This document shows positions 7,310-16,553 of a DNA stretch of 64,000 nucleotides, one piece after another; the first letter of the stretch is position 1; the number at the start of each line of letters is the position of its first letter. Origin of the DNA: CAZVKN01 sp964627035 (lineage in GTDB: Bacteria; Electryoneota; AABM5-125-24; Hatepunaeales; Hatepunaeaceae); NCBI GenBank assembly GCA_964627035.1, contig CAZVKN010000016.1, positions 1 to 64,000 on the forward strand, written 5' to 3'. The notes below the pieces were generated by a model. It was not told the origin of the DNA, made no database searches, and saw nothing but the letters and a program-made list of their open reading frames with translations. The position numbers were made by a program, and so were the translations under genes.

Positions 7310-7337
7310 GTCGGGCTTGAGACAAGCCCGACTACAG
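7310..7337. repeat. Dispersed palindrome family A copy
   Basis: GTCGGGCTTG-AGA-CAAGCCCGAC, a perfect 10-bp stem followed by TACAG. Compared with 4268-4290 one stem pair has changed on both arms (T-A to C-G). It lies between convergent genes and could act as a bidirectional terminator. A partial copy (TGTCTCAACCACGAC) is at 7457-7471. Confidence 0.7.
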
Positions 7338-7389
7338 GCAAATTCTCTCAAACGGTCTTGTCGTCTAATAGTCTATAATACTCCTTTAT

Positions 7390-7430
7390 GTCATTCCGGA
7401 TTACTGGATTCCCGCCTTCGCGGGAATGAC
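7390..7430. repeat. Dispersed repeat family C copy
   Basis: GTCATTCCGGATTACTGG, then ATTCCCGCC-TTC-GCGGGAAT, then GAC. Outer GTCATTCC and GGAATGAC are inverted. It is the second repeat in the gap between the convergent DHH and TPR genes. Confidence 0.7.
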
Positions 7431-7480
7431 GAGGATATAAATAAATCAAAGAACTCATGGTGTCTCAACCACGACAATTG

Positions 7481-9367
7481 CTACGAGTTTACCGTAATCA
7501 ACTTCATCTTTCTGCGAGCCTGATCGCACAGCGGGCTGTCGGGATAGTCAATTAACAGGGTTTCATAATACTCAATCGCATTTTCTATCTGATGAAGCCG
7601 ATTCTCGCACAGTTCACCGGCGGTCAGCAAAGCCAAATCAGCACGGTATGCTGATGTGCCCATATCTATAATACTTCGGAGAGCTGATAACGCAGGTTGG
7701 AATTGCTCACCTTCCACCTTGATTTTATATTTTCTCCAATAAGCTTCCTCTTTCACCCGCACAGAAGACACTTCAACCAAAGAATCAATTATTTCTTCTG
7801 CTGATTCCAATTCTTTTAGAAATATATGTCTGTCAACATCTCCAATGGCAATGATGGACAAGGAATCACTTTTCAGATCATTGATGAGTGCGATTGCAGA
7901 TAAGGCTTCATTCGCCTGTGAAGACGACGGATCCGATAGAAGTATTGACTCCGCCATCTGTCGCGATTTAGCGATCTCACCCGTCAGGAAATAGAGGCTT
8001 GCCAGCTCGGATCGTGCAAAAGGTGATCTCCATTTACCTTTGCTGTTGCTGCGAATGATCTTTACAAGCTGTTTCTCTGCTTCCTTCCAATTCTTCTCAT
8101 ACGCCCAAGTCAATGCAGCAGCAACCTTTAATCCTTCAAGTTGTTCCGGCTTCTGTTTTATATTTCTCACCAAATCGAGGGCAGAATTTAAATATCCTCT
8201 TGCACTTTCAGGAGAGTCGTGATAATCCATTTCGATGTATCCGAGACGGCTGTACGCCTGAAAGGCGACCAACTTAGAAACACCGGGTTCTAATGAAGCA
8301 TGTAACGCAGCCTTTGCACTGTCAATCTGTCCCAACTTTTCAGCAACGATGCCAATGCCGAGATATGCTTCAGAGACGAGAGCAACTGCAGGTTTGAGTA
8401 ATTGAATCTCGTTGTAGCTGTTCCAGGCAAACTGATACTCCTCTTCATCAACCAACATCTGAGCAAAATCCAGCAGGAATATCGCCTGCTCATCTCTGTT
8501 GCCACCCATTGACACGAAAGCATCAAGAGCTTGACTGTACCTTCGAGCACGAAAATGCAGGGATGCGAGCAACTGTGTGAGAACTTGTTTGAATTGGCGG
8601 TCGGCAGACAGCCTTTGCTCCTGAATAATACTGACAGCCATGCTGTCCGCACCCATATTGGCAGGCATGTCACCGATAACACCTGTCACATAGCTCAAAC
8701 GTTTAGGTGAATCCTTTAGATACAGCAGGTATTCACTGATTGCCGTCTCCCAATCCATCCGCAACCCGCTATAGCTTGCTATTTCACGAGCATAGAGGTA
8801 TGGATTTCTTAACTCACTGCGTCCCCGCAGATAAACCGCAATTGCTTCCTCGTTTTTGCGCTGCCCGAACAGGAGATTGGCAGTTTCGCTATAAGCTTTC
8901 GGATCAGTTCGGTACTCCTGCAGCAATTGCTCAATTGCAGCTTCTGCGTCAGCTGTTCTCTCAGCGAAAAACATGATTGAAACTCTATCCGCTGCTATTG
9001 AGACGGGTTTGAGTCTGTTCTTTCTCGCTTTCGCATCAATAAGGACAGTGTCGAGAAAAGTCAAAGCCTCATCATACCGCTCCAGTCCCGACAGACATCG
9101 CTGGATCCCATTATACGAGGAAATATCCACACCTTTCTCACGCATCACATACTTCCAGATATCGAATGCTTGCTCAAACTGATTGTTTTTCTCTGCTTCG
9201 CGAGCGTTCCTTTGCATCCGATACATCTCCTGCCGCTTGTCCTTGCTCAGGTTTTGAGCGGACACCTGTCCCGTCATTGACGCCGACAGCATCAAAGTTA
9301 TGATCAGGATAAAAAGTGACCGATAAAAATGTGTTGGTATAGATATGATTGGATGATTCTCCCGCAT
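7481..9367 (-). CDS. Exported TPR-repeat protein
   Basis: 628 aa. A signal sequence (about residues 15-38, FILIITLMLSASMTGQVSAQ) precedes a long array of degenerate tetratricopeptide repeats, for example EAIAVYLRGRSELRNPYLYAR, SARGYLNSALDLVR and AIEYYETLLIDYPDSPLCDQA, so the mature protein is probably a periplasmic helical scaffold. The final repeat resembles the BamD/YbgF type (E-x-Y-x-x-L-L-x-x-Y-P-D-S-P). No partner is indicated apart from the E2 gene 57 bp upstream on the same strand, and a hairpin (9378-9398) lies between them, so co-transcription is uncertain. Function is unknown. Confidence 0.8.
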   Translation of the reverse strand: MRENHPIISIPTHFYRSLFILIITLMLSASMTGQVSAQNLSKDKRQEMYRMQRNAREAEKNNQFEQAFDIWKYVMREKGVDISSYNGIQRCLSGLERYDEALTFLDTVLIDAKARKNRLKPVSIAADRVSIMFFAERTADAEAAIEQLLQEYRTDPKAYSETANLLFGQRKNEEAIAVYLRGRSELRNPYLYAREIASYSGLRMDWETAISEYLLYLKDSPKRLSYVTGVIGDMPANMGADSMAVSIIQEQRLSADRQFKQVLTQLLASLHFRARRYSQALDAFVSMGGNRDEQAIFLLDFAQMLVDEEEYQFAWNSYNEIQLLKPAVALVSEAYLGIGIVAEKLGQIDSAKAALHASLEPGVSKLVAFQAYSRLGYIEMDYHDSPESARGYLNSALDLVRNIKQKPEQLEGLKVAAALTWAYEKNWKEAEKQLVKIIRSNSKGKWRSPFARSELASLYFLTGEIAKSRQMAESILLSDPSSSQANEALSAIALINDLKSDSLSIIAIGDVDRHIFLKELESAEEIIDSLVEVSSVRVKEEAYWRKYKIKVEGEQFQPALSALRSIIDMGTSAYRADLALLTAGELCENRLHQIENAIEYYETLLIDYPDSPLCDQARRKMKLITVNS

Positions 9368-9377
9368 TAAAAGGAAT

Positions 9378-9398
9378 CCCGACTTCGGAGAAGTCGGG
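9378..9398. terminator. Hairpin downstream of the E2 gene (repeat or terminator)
   Basis: CCCGACTTC-GGA-GAAGTCGGG is a perfect 9-bp stem between the E2 stop (9425) and the TPR start (9367). On the minus strand it is followed by ATTCCTTTT. It shares its layout with 4414-4434, the two variable pairs having changed on both arms. Confidence 0.5.
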
Positions 9399-9424
9399 CT
9401 ACTTTAGATTCAATAATTTTATGT

Positions 9425-10771
9425 CTATCCCTCAAAATTCTCCAGCAATTGAGCCACACGTGCCATAAAACGTCCAGCCATCGCCCCGTCAATAATCCTA
9501 TGATCGTAAGATAGCGACTTAATCATCATCGAACGGATTCCGATAGTGTCGCCGGTTTCAGTTTCGATCACTACCGGACGTTTTTGGATAGCACCAGTTC
9601 CCAGAATCGCAACCTGAGGCTGATTGATAATCGGTGCACCGCTGATGTTTCCGAATACGCCCACGTTGGTGATGGTGAATGTTCCACCGCTGACATCTTC
9701 CGGGTCAAGTTTGCCGTTTCGAGCTTTCTCAGCGAGATCATGCAGACCTCTTGCAATTCCGGTCAGATTTAATGCATCTACACCCTTTATTACTGGAACA
9801 ATAAGACCTCCATCAGGAAGCTCTACTGCGAAACCAATGTTTATCTGTTTTCTGAGAATGACATTGTAACCGTCAACTGAGGCGTTTATATAAGGGAATT
9901 CCTTGAGAGCACGAGCGACCACATATATGAAATATGATGTATATGTGATGTTGATACCCTCTTCAGCCCGGAATGTTCCTTTCAGTGCCTCGCGATGTTT
10001 GACTACAGCAGTCATGTCAACATCCGAGAATGAGACCACATGTGGAGATGTATGAACAGACTTTACCATGTGATCAGCGATCATGCGCCGCATGCGATCC
10101 ATCTCGACCACTTCATCACTCTGACTTCGCCAGACGTGCTGCGGTTCAGGAGGAGGTGCTGGTTTTACCGCAGTTGGCGGTGCTGCTTTTGGAGCAGCCG
10201 GTGCGGACACAGATTTATTCTTCCGCTCCTTCACATAAGCCAGCATGTCCTTCTTAGTAACTCGACCGTCACGACCGCTGCCCTGAATCTGGTGAATCTC
10301 CTCAAACGGTATCCCATCAGCAGCAGCGATTGACTGAACCAGTGGTGAGATAAAGGTAGATTTCTTACCGTCTTTTGGAGCTATTTTTTCCTGCTTCGGT
10401 TTCTCTTTGGTTACCTTCTTAAACTCCTTGACCGAAAGCCCACCACCATCCGAAGCATCATGTGGAGATGACTCTTGAGCAGGAGGTCGTGTTATCTCTT
10501 TATCGTCTTTGCCTGCTCCTTTAGATTCAGCTCCTTCCGTTTCGATAATCAACAGGACGGTTTCAATCGCAACGGTTTCACCTTCATTGACGATGATTTC
10601 GACAATTCTTCCGGTTGCAGGAGACGGGATCTCACTGTCAACCTTGTCGGTCGAAATCTCCAGAATATCCTCATCCAGTTCGACCCAATCACCGACACCT
10701 TTGCGCCATTTTACTATTGTACCTTCTGCAATGGATTCACCCATTTGCGGCATGATCATCTCTATTTTCAT
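9425..10771 (-). CDS. Dihydrolipoamide acyltransferase, E2 of a 2-oxo acid dehydrogenase complex
   Basis: 448 aa in the canonical order. One lipoyl domain (residues 2-76) has lipoyl-lysine Lys43 in ISTDKVDSE. A Pro/Ala-rich linker follows, then the peripheral subunit-binding domain (about 142-178, FISPLVQSIAAADGIP...GRDGRVTKKD), a second Pro/Ala linker, and the catalytic CAT-like domain ending in SYDHRIIDGAMAGRF with His424 and Asp428. It transfers an acyl group from the lipoyl arm to CoA. Which complex it serves (pyruvate, 2-oxoglutarate or branched-chain) cannot be settled because no E1 or E3 gene is in the window; single-lipoyl E2s of this type in FCB bacteria are often branched-chain. It starts directly after the lipA stop, so the lipoylation enzyme and its substrate are co-expressed. 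Confidence 0.93.
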   Translation of the reverse strand: MKIEMIMPQMGESIAEGTIVKWRKGVGDWVELDEDILEISTDKVDSEIPSPATGRIVEIIVNEGETVAIETVLLIIETEGAESKGAGKDDKEITRPPAQESSPHDASDGGGLSVKEFKKVTKEKPKQEKIAPKDGKKSTFISPLVQSIAAADGIPFEEIHQIQGSGRDGRVTKKDMLAYVKERKNKSVSAPAAPKAAPPTAVKPAPPPEPQHVWRSQSDEVVEMDRMRRMIADHMVKSVHTSPHVVSFSDVDMTAVVKHREALKGTFRAEEGINITYTSYFIYVVARALKEFPYINASVDGYNVILRKQINIGFAVELPDGGLIVPVIKGVDALNLTGIARGLHDLAEKARNGKLDPEDVSGGTFTITNVGVFGNISGAPIINQPQVAILGTGAIQKRPVVIETETGDTIGIRSMMIKSLSYDHRIIDGAMAGRFMARVAQLLENFEG

Positions 10772-11713
10772 TTATTTGACCTTTGGTTTATTATTCTGAT
10801 TGTAAACAGAAATCGCCTCTTCCGCCTTATACGAACTCCGCACCAGCGGACCGCTGGCGACATGCTCAAATCCGATGGAATATGCGTAATCGGACAACTC
10901 TTGAAACTCGTCGGGGAGGACATATCGAGTTACGGGCATCTGGTCCTTTGATGGCTGCAGATATTGTCCTACCGTCAGGCTTTTCACACCGGATGATCGC
11001 ATATCCCGCAGCACTTCCCGGACTTCTTCCATCTCCTCACCGACACCGACAAACAGACCCGCCTTGGTTACCAGCCCTCTCTCAGAGAACATCTCCAGCA
11101 GTTTCAACGATCCTTCATAGTTTGCCCCCGGACGAATTTGGCGATACAAGCGTGGGACAGTCTCAATGTTGTGATTCATTATGTTGGGTGGTGATTCGCT
11201 TAAAATATCAACCGCAATTTGCTCACGACGACGGAAATCCGGCACGAGCGTTTCTATACCGGCATCCGGCATCTCGCGACGTACTTCATTGATGACTGCA
11301 GCAAAATGACCGGCACCTGCATCCGGTAGATCATCGCGATCAACAGACGTTACTACTATCCAGTGGAGTCCCATCTCCTTTGCAGCTTTAACCAATCTAT
11401 ATGGCTCATCAGGATCAGGCGGTTCAGGTTTACCGCTTCCGATTGCGCAGAAGCTACACTTGCGGGTGCAGATGTCACCGAGTATCATAAATGTAGCAGT
11501 GCCTCTACCCCAACATTCACCGATATTTGGGCAACGAGCAGATTGGCAGACAGAGTTCAGTTTCTGTTCCTTCATCAATCCAGCAACATCACCAAATGTA
11601 GAGTTTGCTGAAAGTCTGACTTTCAACCAATCAGGTCGTTTCTTCGGTTTGATCCTGTTCAACGAGGAATCAGGATCATCATTCCTGATTGTGAATGAGT
11701 CAAGGGGCTTCAC
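10772..11713 (-). CDS. lipA: Lipoyl synthase
   Basis: 313 aa radical-SAM enzyme that inserts two sulfurs into octanoyl groups on lipoyl domains. The auxiliary cluster ligands are Cys56, Cys61 and Cys67 (CQSARCPNIGEC) with the C-terminal RSSY (292-295). The SAM cluster ligands are Cys82, Cys86 and Cys89 (CTRKCSFC). HNIETVPRLYRQIRP is also canonical. The start is GTG at 11713, overlapping the stop of the half-ferritin gene by four bases (GTGA), which points to translational coupling. The E2 gene follows with no gap. lipB is not in the window. Confidence 0.96.
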   Translation of the reverse strand: MKPLDSFTIRNDDPDSSLNRIKPKKRPDWLKVRLSANSTFGDVAGLMKEQKLNSVCQSARCPNIGECWGRGTATFMILGDICTRKCSFCAIGSGKPEPPDPDEPYRLVKAAKEMGLHWIVVTSVDRDDLPDAGAGHFAAVINEVRREMPDAGIETLVPDFRRREQIAVDILSESPPNIMNHNIETVPRLYRQIRPGANYEGSLKLLEMFSERGLVTKAGLFVGVGEEMEEVREVLRDMRSSGVKSLTVGQYLQPSKDQMPVTRYVLPDEFQELSDYAYSIGFEHVASGPLVRSSYKAEEAISVYNQNNKPKVK

Positions 11714-11958
11714 ATGTCACTCCCCATTGCACGTCCGGCTTCGCTTCTCGCTTCAATCTCTATCAGTTGCCTCCGCAGGGCGGTTTCATGTTCAACTTCC
11801 TCGCGAGCCAACCTGAGCAGCAACTCACGTGCTTCCTTAGTGTGAACACGATTGGCTGCCTCTCTGTAATAGTGGTGAGCTTGTGCCTCTCGCTTTATGG
11901 CAATGCGGAATATGTCTTCTAAGGTTGCCTCTGTACGAATTGCATCATCGTTCGACAT
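11710..11958 (-). CDS. Half-length ferritin/rubrerythrin-like protein
   Basis: 82 aa, predicted as two long helices. AIKREAQAHHYYREAANRV and LLLRLAREEVEHETALRR carry the E-(6)-Y and E-E-x-x-H spacing of one ferritin-like half-site (Glu24, Glu54, His57). A full ferritin-like bundle needs four helices, so this would have to dimerise to build a diiron site. GGAG precedes ATG 11958. The upstream 95 bp holds a TATATT -10-like box (11994-11989) without a good -35. It is the first gene of the lipA-E2 operon. A role in iron supply, oxygen protection or repair for the Fe-S enzyme LipA is a reasonable guess from position only. Confidence 0.75.
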   Translation of the reverse strand: MSNDDAIRTEATLEDIFRIAIKREAQAHHYYREAANRVHTKEARELLLRLAREEVEHETALRRQLIEIEARSEAGRAMGSDM

Positions 11959-12053
11959 AACAGTCTCCTGAAAGGTTATCTAATTCTGAATATAGGTACT
12001 ACGAACATCATCTGTATTCGTGTGATAATCATGCTTGAATAGGCTGTGACACT

Positions 12054-13415
12054 CTAAATACGATGATCTATTACACCGGTTTCCGGTGGTTTTGGTTTCC
12101 CGCTCCTGTGACGAAGGATTTCACCGATGAGATAGAACGATCCGGTGGCAAGTATCAACTCCTCACGTTCCGCCTCACGTTTTGCTGCTTCAAAGGCTGT
12201 TGGGACATCGGAATAGAGCTGAAAACTGACATCCGCCTCTTCTGCTGCTTCCCTGAGTTCAGATTCATCTTTACTCTTTGGAAAGCAAATGGGCGCAAGA
12301 TAGAACTTAACGGTTCTGTCAGCGAGACTTCGTATCATTCTGTGCAGCGGTTTACTTTTCATTGAGGAAATAACTACACGCAGCGGTGCGGGAGTGATTC
12401 CATCAATGGACTCTCGTACTGACTTCATTGCCATATCGTTGTGGGCTCCATCAAGAATAATTGGAGGATTGCTTTTTATGTATTGCATTCTCCCCCTCAT
12501 TCTACTGCTTCTGAATCCTTCGATGCACGCTTCTAAAGGTATTTTAAAACCACTGATCCTTAGCTGCTCAACTGCTGTAAGAGCGGTAGCCAAGTTGTCG
12601 GCTTGATATTTGCCAACGGATTGTAAGGTAGCAAATACTTTTTCTTTCCTCACAGCAATAAGTTTACAAAAGTACTGTTCGAAATCATATTCGATCCGAT
12701 CAAACAATTCATTTGACGGTGGTGCTATTGTCAATTTCGCACTTACTTCATTCGCTCGTTTCTTGATCTCAGTTAGTGCGTTCTCATCCTGTTGAGCGGT
12801 TACTGCCGGAACTCCAGCTTTAATGATGTGCGCCTTATCCGCAGCGATTTCTGAAATTGTTTCGCCGAGTATAGCGGTATGGTCAAGCCCGACAGGTGTT
12901 ATTATTGACAGGATCGGTTCCACTATATTGGTCGCATCGAGTTTGCCTCCAAGACCCGCTTCAATTACCGCGACATCAATCTTTTTCAATGAAAAATGCG
13001 CAAACATTGCCGCTGTGAGAATCTCAAAGAGTGTCCTGTAAGAAGCCGCTAAAGGTCCGTTAATCATCTCAATAGCTTGTTTAACATACCTAATACTTCT
13101 GGCAAAATCAATTTTTACAATTGAATATCCATTTGTCCTGATCCGCTCCCTCACAGAAAGGAGATGAGGTGATGTATAAACACCGACTTTATAACCTGCA
13201 GATTTCAGGATTGAACCCAACACTATAGCGGTTGATCCCTTTCCTTTGGTTCCGGCAATATGAATGATCGGGTAATTTTGCTGTGGATTTCCCAACTTAT
13301 CCAGAATTAGCTTTAACCGATCAAGATCCTCTTCGCGTGTTGTGAACTGTCGCTCAGGTAACCGCTCGAAGTTTATGAAACTGTTCAGGTAGTGGATTGA
13401 TTCTTCGTAATTCAT
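12054..13415 (-). CDS. folC: Bifunctional dihydrofolate / folylpolyglutamate synthase
   Basis: 453 aa when started at ATG 13415, which has a GAGGG ribosome binding site and gives the usual N-terminus MNYEESIHYLNSF. A longer frame to 13472 would overlap the rhomboid gene and has no support. Family motifs are the P-loop GTKGKGST, YTSPHLLSVRERI, EAGLGGKLDATN and ILDGAHND. It ligates glutamate to dihydropteroate and then to folates. It is the last gene of the operon ABC-2 permease, asd, rhomboid, folC, 7 bp after the rhomboid stop. The other folate gene here, folP, is at 27944. Confidence 0.95.
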   Translation of the reverse strand: MNYEESIHYLNSFINFERLPERQFTTREEDLDRLKLILDKLGNPQQNYPIIHIAGTKGKGSTAIVLGSILKSAGYKVGVYTSPHLLSVRERIRTNGYSIVKIDFARSIRYVKQAIEMINGPLAASYRTLFEILTAAMFAHFSLKKIDVAVIEAGLGGKLDATNIVEPILSIITPVGLDHTAILGETISEIAADKAHIIKAGVPAVTAQQDENALTEIKKRANEVSAKLTIAPPSNELFDRIEYDFEQYFCKLIAVRKEKVFATLQSVGKYQADNLATALTAVEQLRISGFKIPLEACIEGFRSSRMRGRMQYIKSNPPIILDGAHNDMAMKSVRESIDGITPAPLRVVISSMKSKPLHRMIRSLADRTVKFYLAPICFPKSKDESELREAAEEADVSFQLYSDVPTAFEAAKREAEREELILATGSFYLIGEILRHRSGKPKPPETGVIDHRI

Positions 13416-13422
13416 TTTTCCC

Positions 13423-14043
13423 TCATTTTTGTTTGTAAGCCCAAATGAAACCGAACGCAAACCCTCCGACATGCGCCCAGTGTGCGGTCATACTGTACGG
13501 ATTAAGCAACGCATTGAGAAACTCAATAATCATCCATCCAATCAACAGAATAAATGCGTGCATTCTGAAAAAAATCGGATAGATTATGAGCAGAAATATA
13601 CACCTGACCCGTGCATGTGGGTATTTGACAAGGTAGCTGCCCATCACTCCGGCAACCGCACCGGAAGCACCTATCACTGGAGTACTGCTCATAAAAAGAG
13701 AAAACAGAGCATGAGTCAGATTTCCTACTATTCCAGCCAACAGGAACAGTTGTATGAACTTAAGCTTGCCGAAATAGTCCTCAATGTTATCACCAAACAG
13801 CCACATGAACCACATGTTACTTAGTAAATGAAAGAATCCGGCATGAAGAAACATTGAAGTAGCCAGCGTATGCGGTTTAAACAGTATTCTGTTTGGAACG
13901 AAACCGTACAGATCGGCAGCCAAATGAATAGAACCTACGAGATTATTCAGAAAGTAAAAATAGATATTGACAGCAATGATTGTGATAGTCAGTATCGGAA
14001 CAGTTCGGGTGGCATTCTCATCCCGGTATGGTATGATAAGCAT
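13423..14043 (-). CDS. Rhomboid-family intramembrane serine protease
   Basis: 206 aa with six predicted membrane helices. The catalytic pair is Ser127 in VIGASGAVAG (the GxSG motif) and His191 in HWAHVGGFAFG. The oxyanion/structural residues His72 and Asn76 are in FFHLLSNMWF, and GDNIEDYFG is also typical. It would cleave transmembrane substrates within the inner membrane; none can be inferred. It starts 3 bp after the asd stop and ends 7 bp before folC, so it is clearly part of the operon. Confidence 0.92.
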   Translation of the reverse strand: MLIIPYRDENATRTVPILTITIIAVNIYFYFLNNLVGSIHLAADLYGFVPNRILFKPHTLATSMFLHAGFFHLLSNMWFMWLFGDNIEDYFGKLKFIQLFLLAGIVGNLTHALFSLFMSSTPVIGASGAVAGVMGSYLVKYPHARVRCIFLLIIYPIFFRMHAFILLIGWMIIEFLNALLNPYSMTAHWAHVGGFAFGFIWAYKQK

Positions 14044-14046
14044 CTA

Positions 14047-15120
14047 TTAGGCTGGCAGCATGTTTCTGTTCCGAATGACAGCTTCTGCGATGCGCACTGC
14101 ATTGGTGGCAGCACCCGTTCGCAGGTTGTCAGCGACTATCCACAAAGCTAAACCGCTCTTTCCGAAGTCGCTACGTATCCTACCGACCAATGTGTTATCT
14201 TTACCCGCAGCGAACTGCGGAGTAGGATACAGATCCTGAGCAGGATCGTCAATCAGTGTTACGCCCGGTGCTCCCGCCAATACTTCCATTACTTCACCTA
14301 TATTCACGCGAGACTCAAAATCGGCGTGGACAGCAATGCTGTGTCCTATAGAAACAGGAACACGAACCGCCGTCGGTCGTATTGACAGTCGGGGACGATT
14401 TAGAATTCTGCGCGCTTCGTAGATCATCTTGTGCTCTTCGCCGCTGCGAGGTTTCCCTTTATAGCCAATCCAGGGAATCACATTGTTGGCGATGCGATGA
14501 GGAAATGCTGACGGTTTAGCTTCCGGATTTTCCAATTCACGCTTTAGAGCTGCTAATCCATATCGTCCCTGTCCAGAGACAGATTGGAAGCTGACCATCA
14601 CCACACGTTTAGTTCTGAAACGGTTATCCAACGGTGCCATGACCGTTACAAAAGGAATTGTGGTGCAATTGGGATTGGCAATGATACCGCTGTTATTGAC
14701 AATTTCCTCCTCGTTGACATGAGGCACTACCAACGGAGCATATTCCTTGTCCCGAAAATAGGAGCTTTTATCAATTACTACCGCTCCTTGTCGGGAAAAT
14801 CTTCGCGCCCATGTTCTTGAAACCGTGCTTCCGGCAGCCATGAACACAAAGTCAAGGTGTGGGATCTTCCTCTCTTTCAGGGATTGAAGTGCAACCTGCC
14901 CAAACGGAGTGTCCAACCATCGCCCTTCAGAATCCGGTGAAGCAAAGAGGTGTAACTCGCTGATCGAAAACTGTCGTTCATAAAGCAATTGCAGAACTGA
15001 ACTACCGACTGCTCCGGTCGCACCCACTACGCCAACCTTATACTTGCCGTCAAACCTGATCGGTTTGATCATAAAGTTGAACGCAGACTGATCGGAGAGT
15101 GTTATGCTCTGATCATCCAT
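14047..15120 (-). CDS. asd: Aspartate-semialdehyde dehydrogenase
   Basis: 357 aa. The NADP-binding GATGAVGS (33-40) is near the N-terminus, catalytic Cys152 is in NPNCTTIPFV, SGQGRYG and GEEHKM form the substrate site, and catalytic His260 is in RVPVSIGHS. It reduces aspartyl phosphate to aspartate semialdehyde, feeding lysine, diaminopimelate, threonine and methionine synthesis. The start at ATG 15120 has GAGG six bases upstream; it carries about 17 residues before the usual start, and Met17 is a possible alternative. It begins 8 bp after the permease stop. Confidence 0.95.
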   Translation of the reverse strand: MDDQSITLSDQSAFNFMIKPIRFDGKYKVGVVGATGAVGSSVLQLLYERQFSISELHLFASPDSEGRWLDTPFGQVALQSLKERKIPHLDFVFMAAGSTVSRTWARRFSRQGAVVIDKSSYFRDKEYAPLVVPHVNEEEIVNNSGIIANPNCTTIPFVTVMAPLDNRFRTKRVVMVSFQSVSGQGRYGLAALKRELENPEAKPSAFPHRIANNVIPWIGYKGKPRSGEEHKMIYEARRILNRPRLSIRPTAVRVPVSIGHSIAVHADFESRVNIGEVMEVLAGAPGVTLIDDPAQDLYPTPQFAAGKDNTLVGRIRSDFGKSGLALWIVADNLRTGAATNAVRIAEAVIRNRNMLPA

Positions 15121-15128
15121 AATTACCT

Positions 15129-16352
15129 CTAAATTCTAAACAGAACAGATTCTCTCTGGAACATTCTCGTAACTAAGTATAGTCCGCCTGCTGCTAATAC
15201 AAAGTTCACCGCAATCACCAACAGCAGCAGAGCGGGATCAATTGAATCGTTAAAGCCTTGCTTCAGGAGTAAGGATACGTTGAGGACCGGGATAAATGAC
15301 ATCTTCACCGTCAGTTCAAGGTCCGGCACCATCGAAGCCATTGACGGGACAATTGCAAATATCATCAATGGTGAAATGTAGCTCTGAGCCTCTTTATAGC
15401 TCTTCGCATACAGTGACAGTGTCATCAGCAGGGATGAGAACAACACAGCCATCGGCAGGATTACAATCAGCAGCACAAGTATGATCTGCGGATCAATTTG
15501 GATATTGATTTTTTCACCGACTTCCTTAAATATCTTCACCCCCACCATTGCAGTGAATGACATACTCCCGATAGCGAGGAGTGATGTTATCATCGAAGCT
15601 GTCAGCACTGTGAAGAACTTGCCCATTACAATATCAATTCGTGACACGCCAGCGACCAACAGCGTCTCAAGTGTTCCGCGCTCCTTCTCGCCAGCGGTCA
15701 GATCTATCGCTGGATACATCGCTCCCATCAACAGCATCAGAATTACTATGTACGGAATGATCATACCAAGAACAAATCCTCCCATTTCCTCTGTTGTGAC
15801 CACATTGTTATAGTGCACAACGAAAGGTTTTACCATGTCGGGATTGATTCCTTGTGCCGTTAAGGTGGCTTCAGTGATTTCAGAGCGGTATTCATCAATT
15901 ACACCGAAAACCTTTGATGCTGCAAATTCAGATGTCTGTCGGGTCCTGTTCAGATATAACAGCAAACCGGGTGACTCTCCATCGGTTCCCGTGAGAACCT
16001 GTTTCAGTGATTCGTTAAATCCTTCCGGTGCGACGATCACGACATCCACTGCTTTATCTCTCATCATTTGAATTGCCACTGAGCTATCCGCAACATTGGT
16101 AATCAGATCCACTACATCGGCTTCTTCAATCCGCTGCACGAGTTCAGGGATATTCTCGTAAGCAACCCATGCGACCACGGATCGCTTTTCCTCCAGATCA
16201 CCCATCCGTTTAGCCATGAATGCCCCCATACCGATATACAGTATGGGAAACATGAGAATCGGAAACAGGACAGTGGAGATTATGGTTCGTCTGTCACGGA
16301 GGATGTCTTTTAATTCCTTGATATAGATTACAAACATGCTTTGGAAGTTCAT
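15129..16352 (-). CDS. ABC-2 family transporter permease (NatB-like)
   Basis: 407 aa. The N-terminal cytoplasmic YIKELKDILRDRRTIIS leads into the first membrane helix (about 23-45). A large extracytoplasmic domain (about 55-185) follows, then five C-terminal helices between 190 and 400 with the coupling region ERGTLETLLVAGVSR. This layout is that of NatB/YhaP-type ABC-2 permeases, which export Na+ or drugs. Such permeases need an ATPase, normally encoded just upstream, but none is here: the upstream 336 bp are non-coding. It heads the asd-rhomboid-folC operon. Confidence 0.85.
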   Translation of the reverse strand: MNFQSMFVIYIKELKDILRDRRTIISTVLFPILMFPILYIGMGAFMAKRMGDLEEKRSVVAWVAYENIPELVQRIEEADVVDLITNVADSSVAIQMMRDKAVDVVIVAPEGFNESLKQVLTGTDGESPGLLLYLNRTRQTSEFAASKVFGVIDEYRSEITEATLTAQGINPDMVKPFVVHYNNVVTTEEMGGFVLGMIIPYIVILMLLMGAMYPAIDLTAGEKERGTLETLLVAGVSRIDIVMGKFFTVLTASMITSLLAIGSMSFTAMVGVKIFKEVGEKINIQIDPQIILVLLIVILPMAVLFSSLLMTLSLYAKSYKEAQSYISPLMIFAIVPSMASMVPDLELTVKMSFIPVLNVSLLLKQGFNDSIDPALLLLVIAVNFVLAAGGLYLVTRMFQRESVLFRI

Positions 16353-16553
16353 TTGGTAATTTCGATTTAAAAGTTTGAAAGTTTAAAAGTTTGCAAGTAA
16401 GAAAGTTTTTCAACCTGTAACTTGTCAACGTGCCACACAACTACAGCCAACCTTAAATATAGCCACTATTAATTTGATTCCCAACATTTTAAGGCAGATT
16501 ACATTGTCACTACAAATCTTATAGTGATGCTCGAAAAGAAAGTTCCAAAATAG

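Noticed and set aside
13416..13472. Longer folC start at 13472
   Set aside because: It would overlap the rhomboid gene by 50 bp, and GAGGG precedes ATG 13415, which gives the usual FolC N-terminus.
16367..16432. TTGACA at 16432-16427 (minus) as a promoter for the ABC-2 permease
   Set aside because: No acceptable -10 box lies 16-18 bp downstream; the region is AAGTTTG direct repeats.
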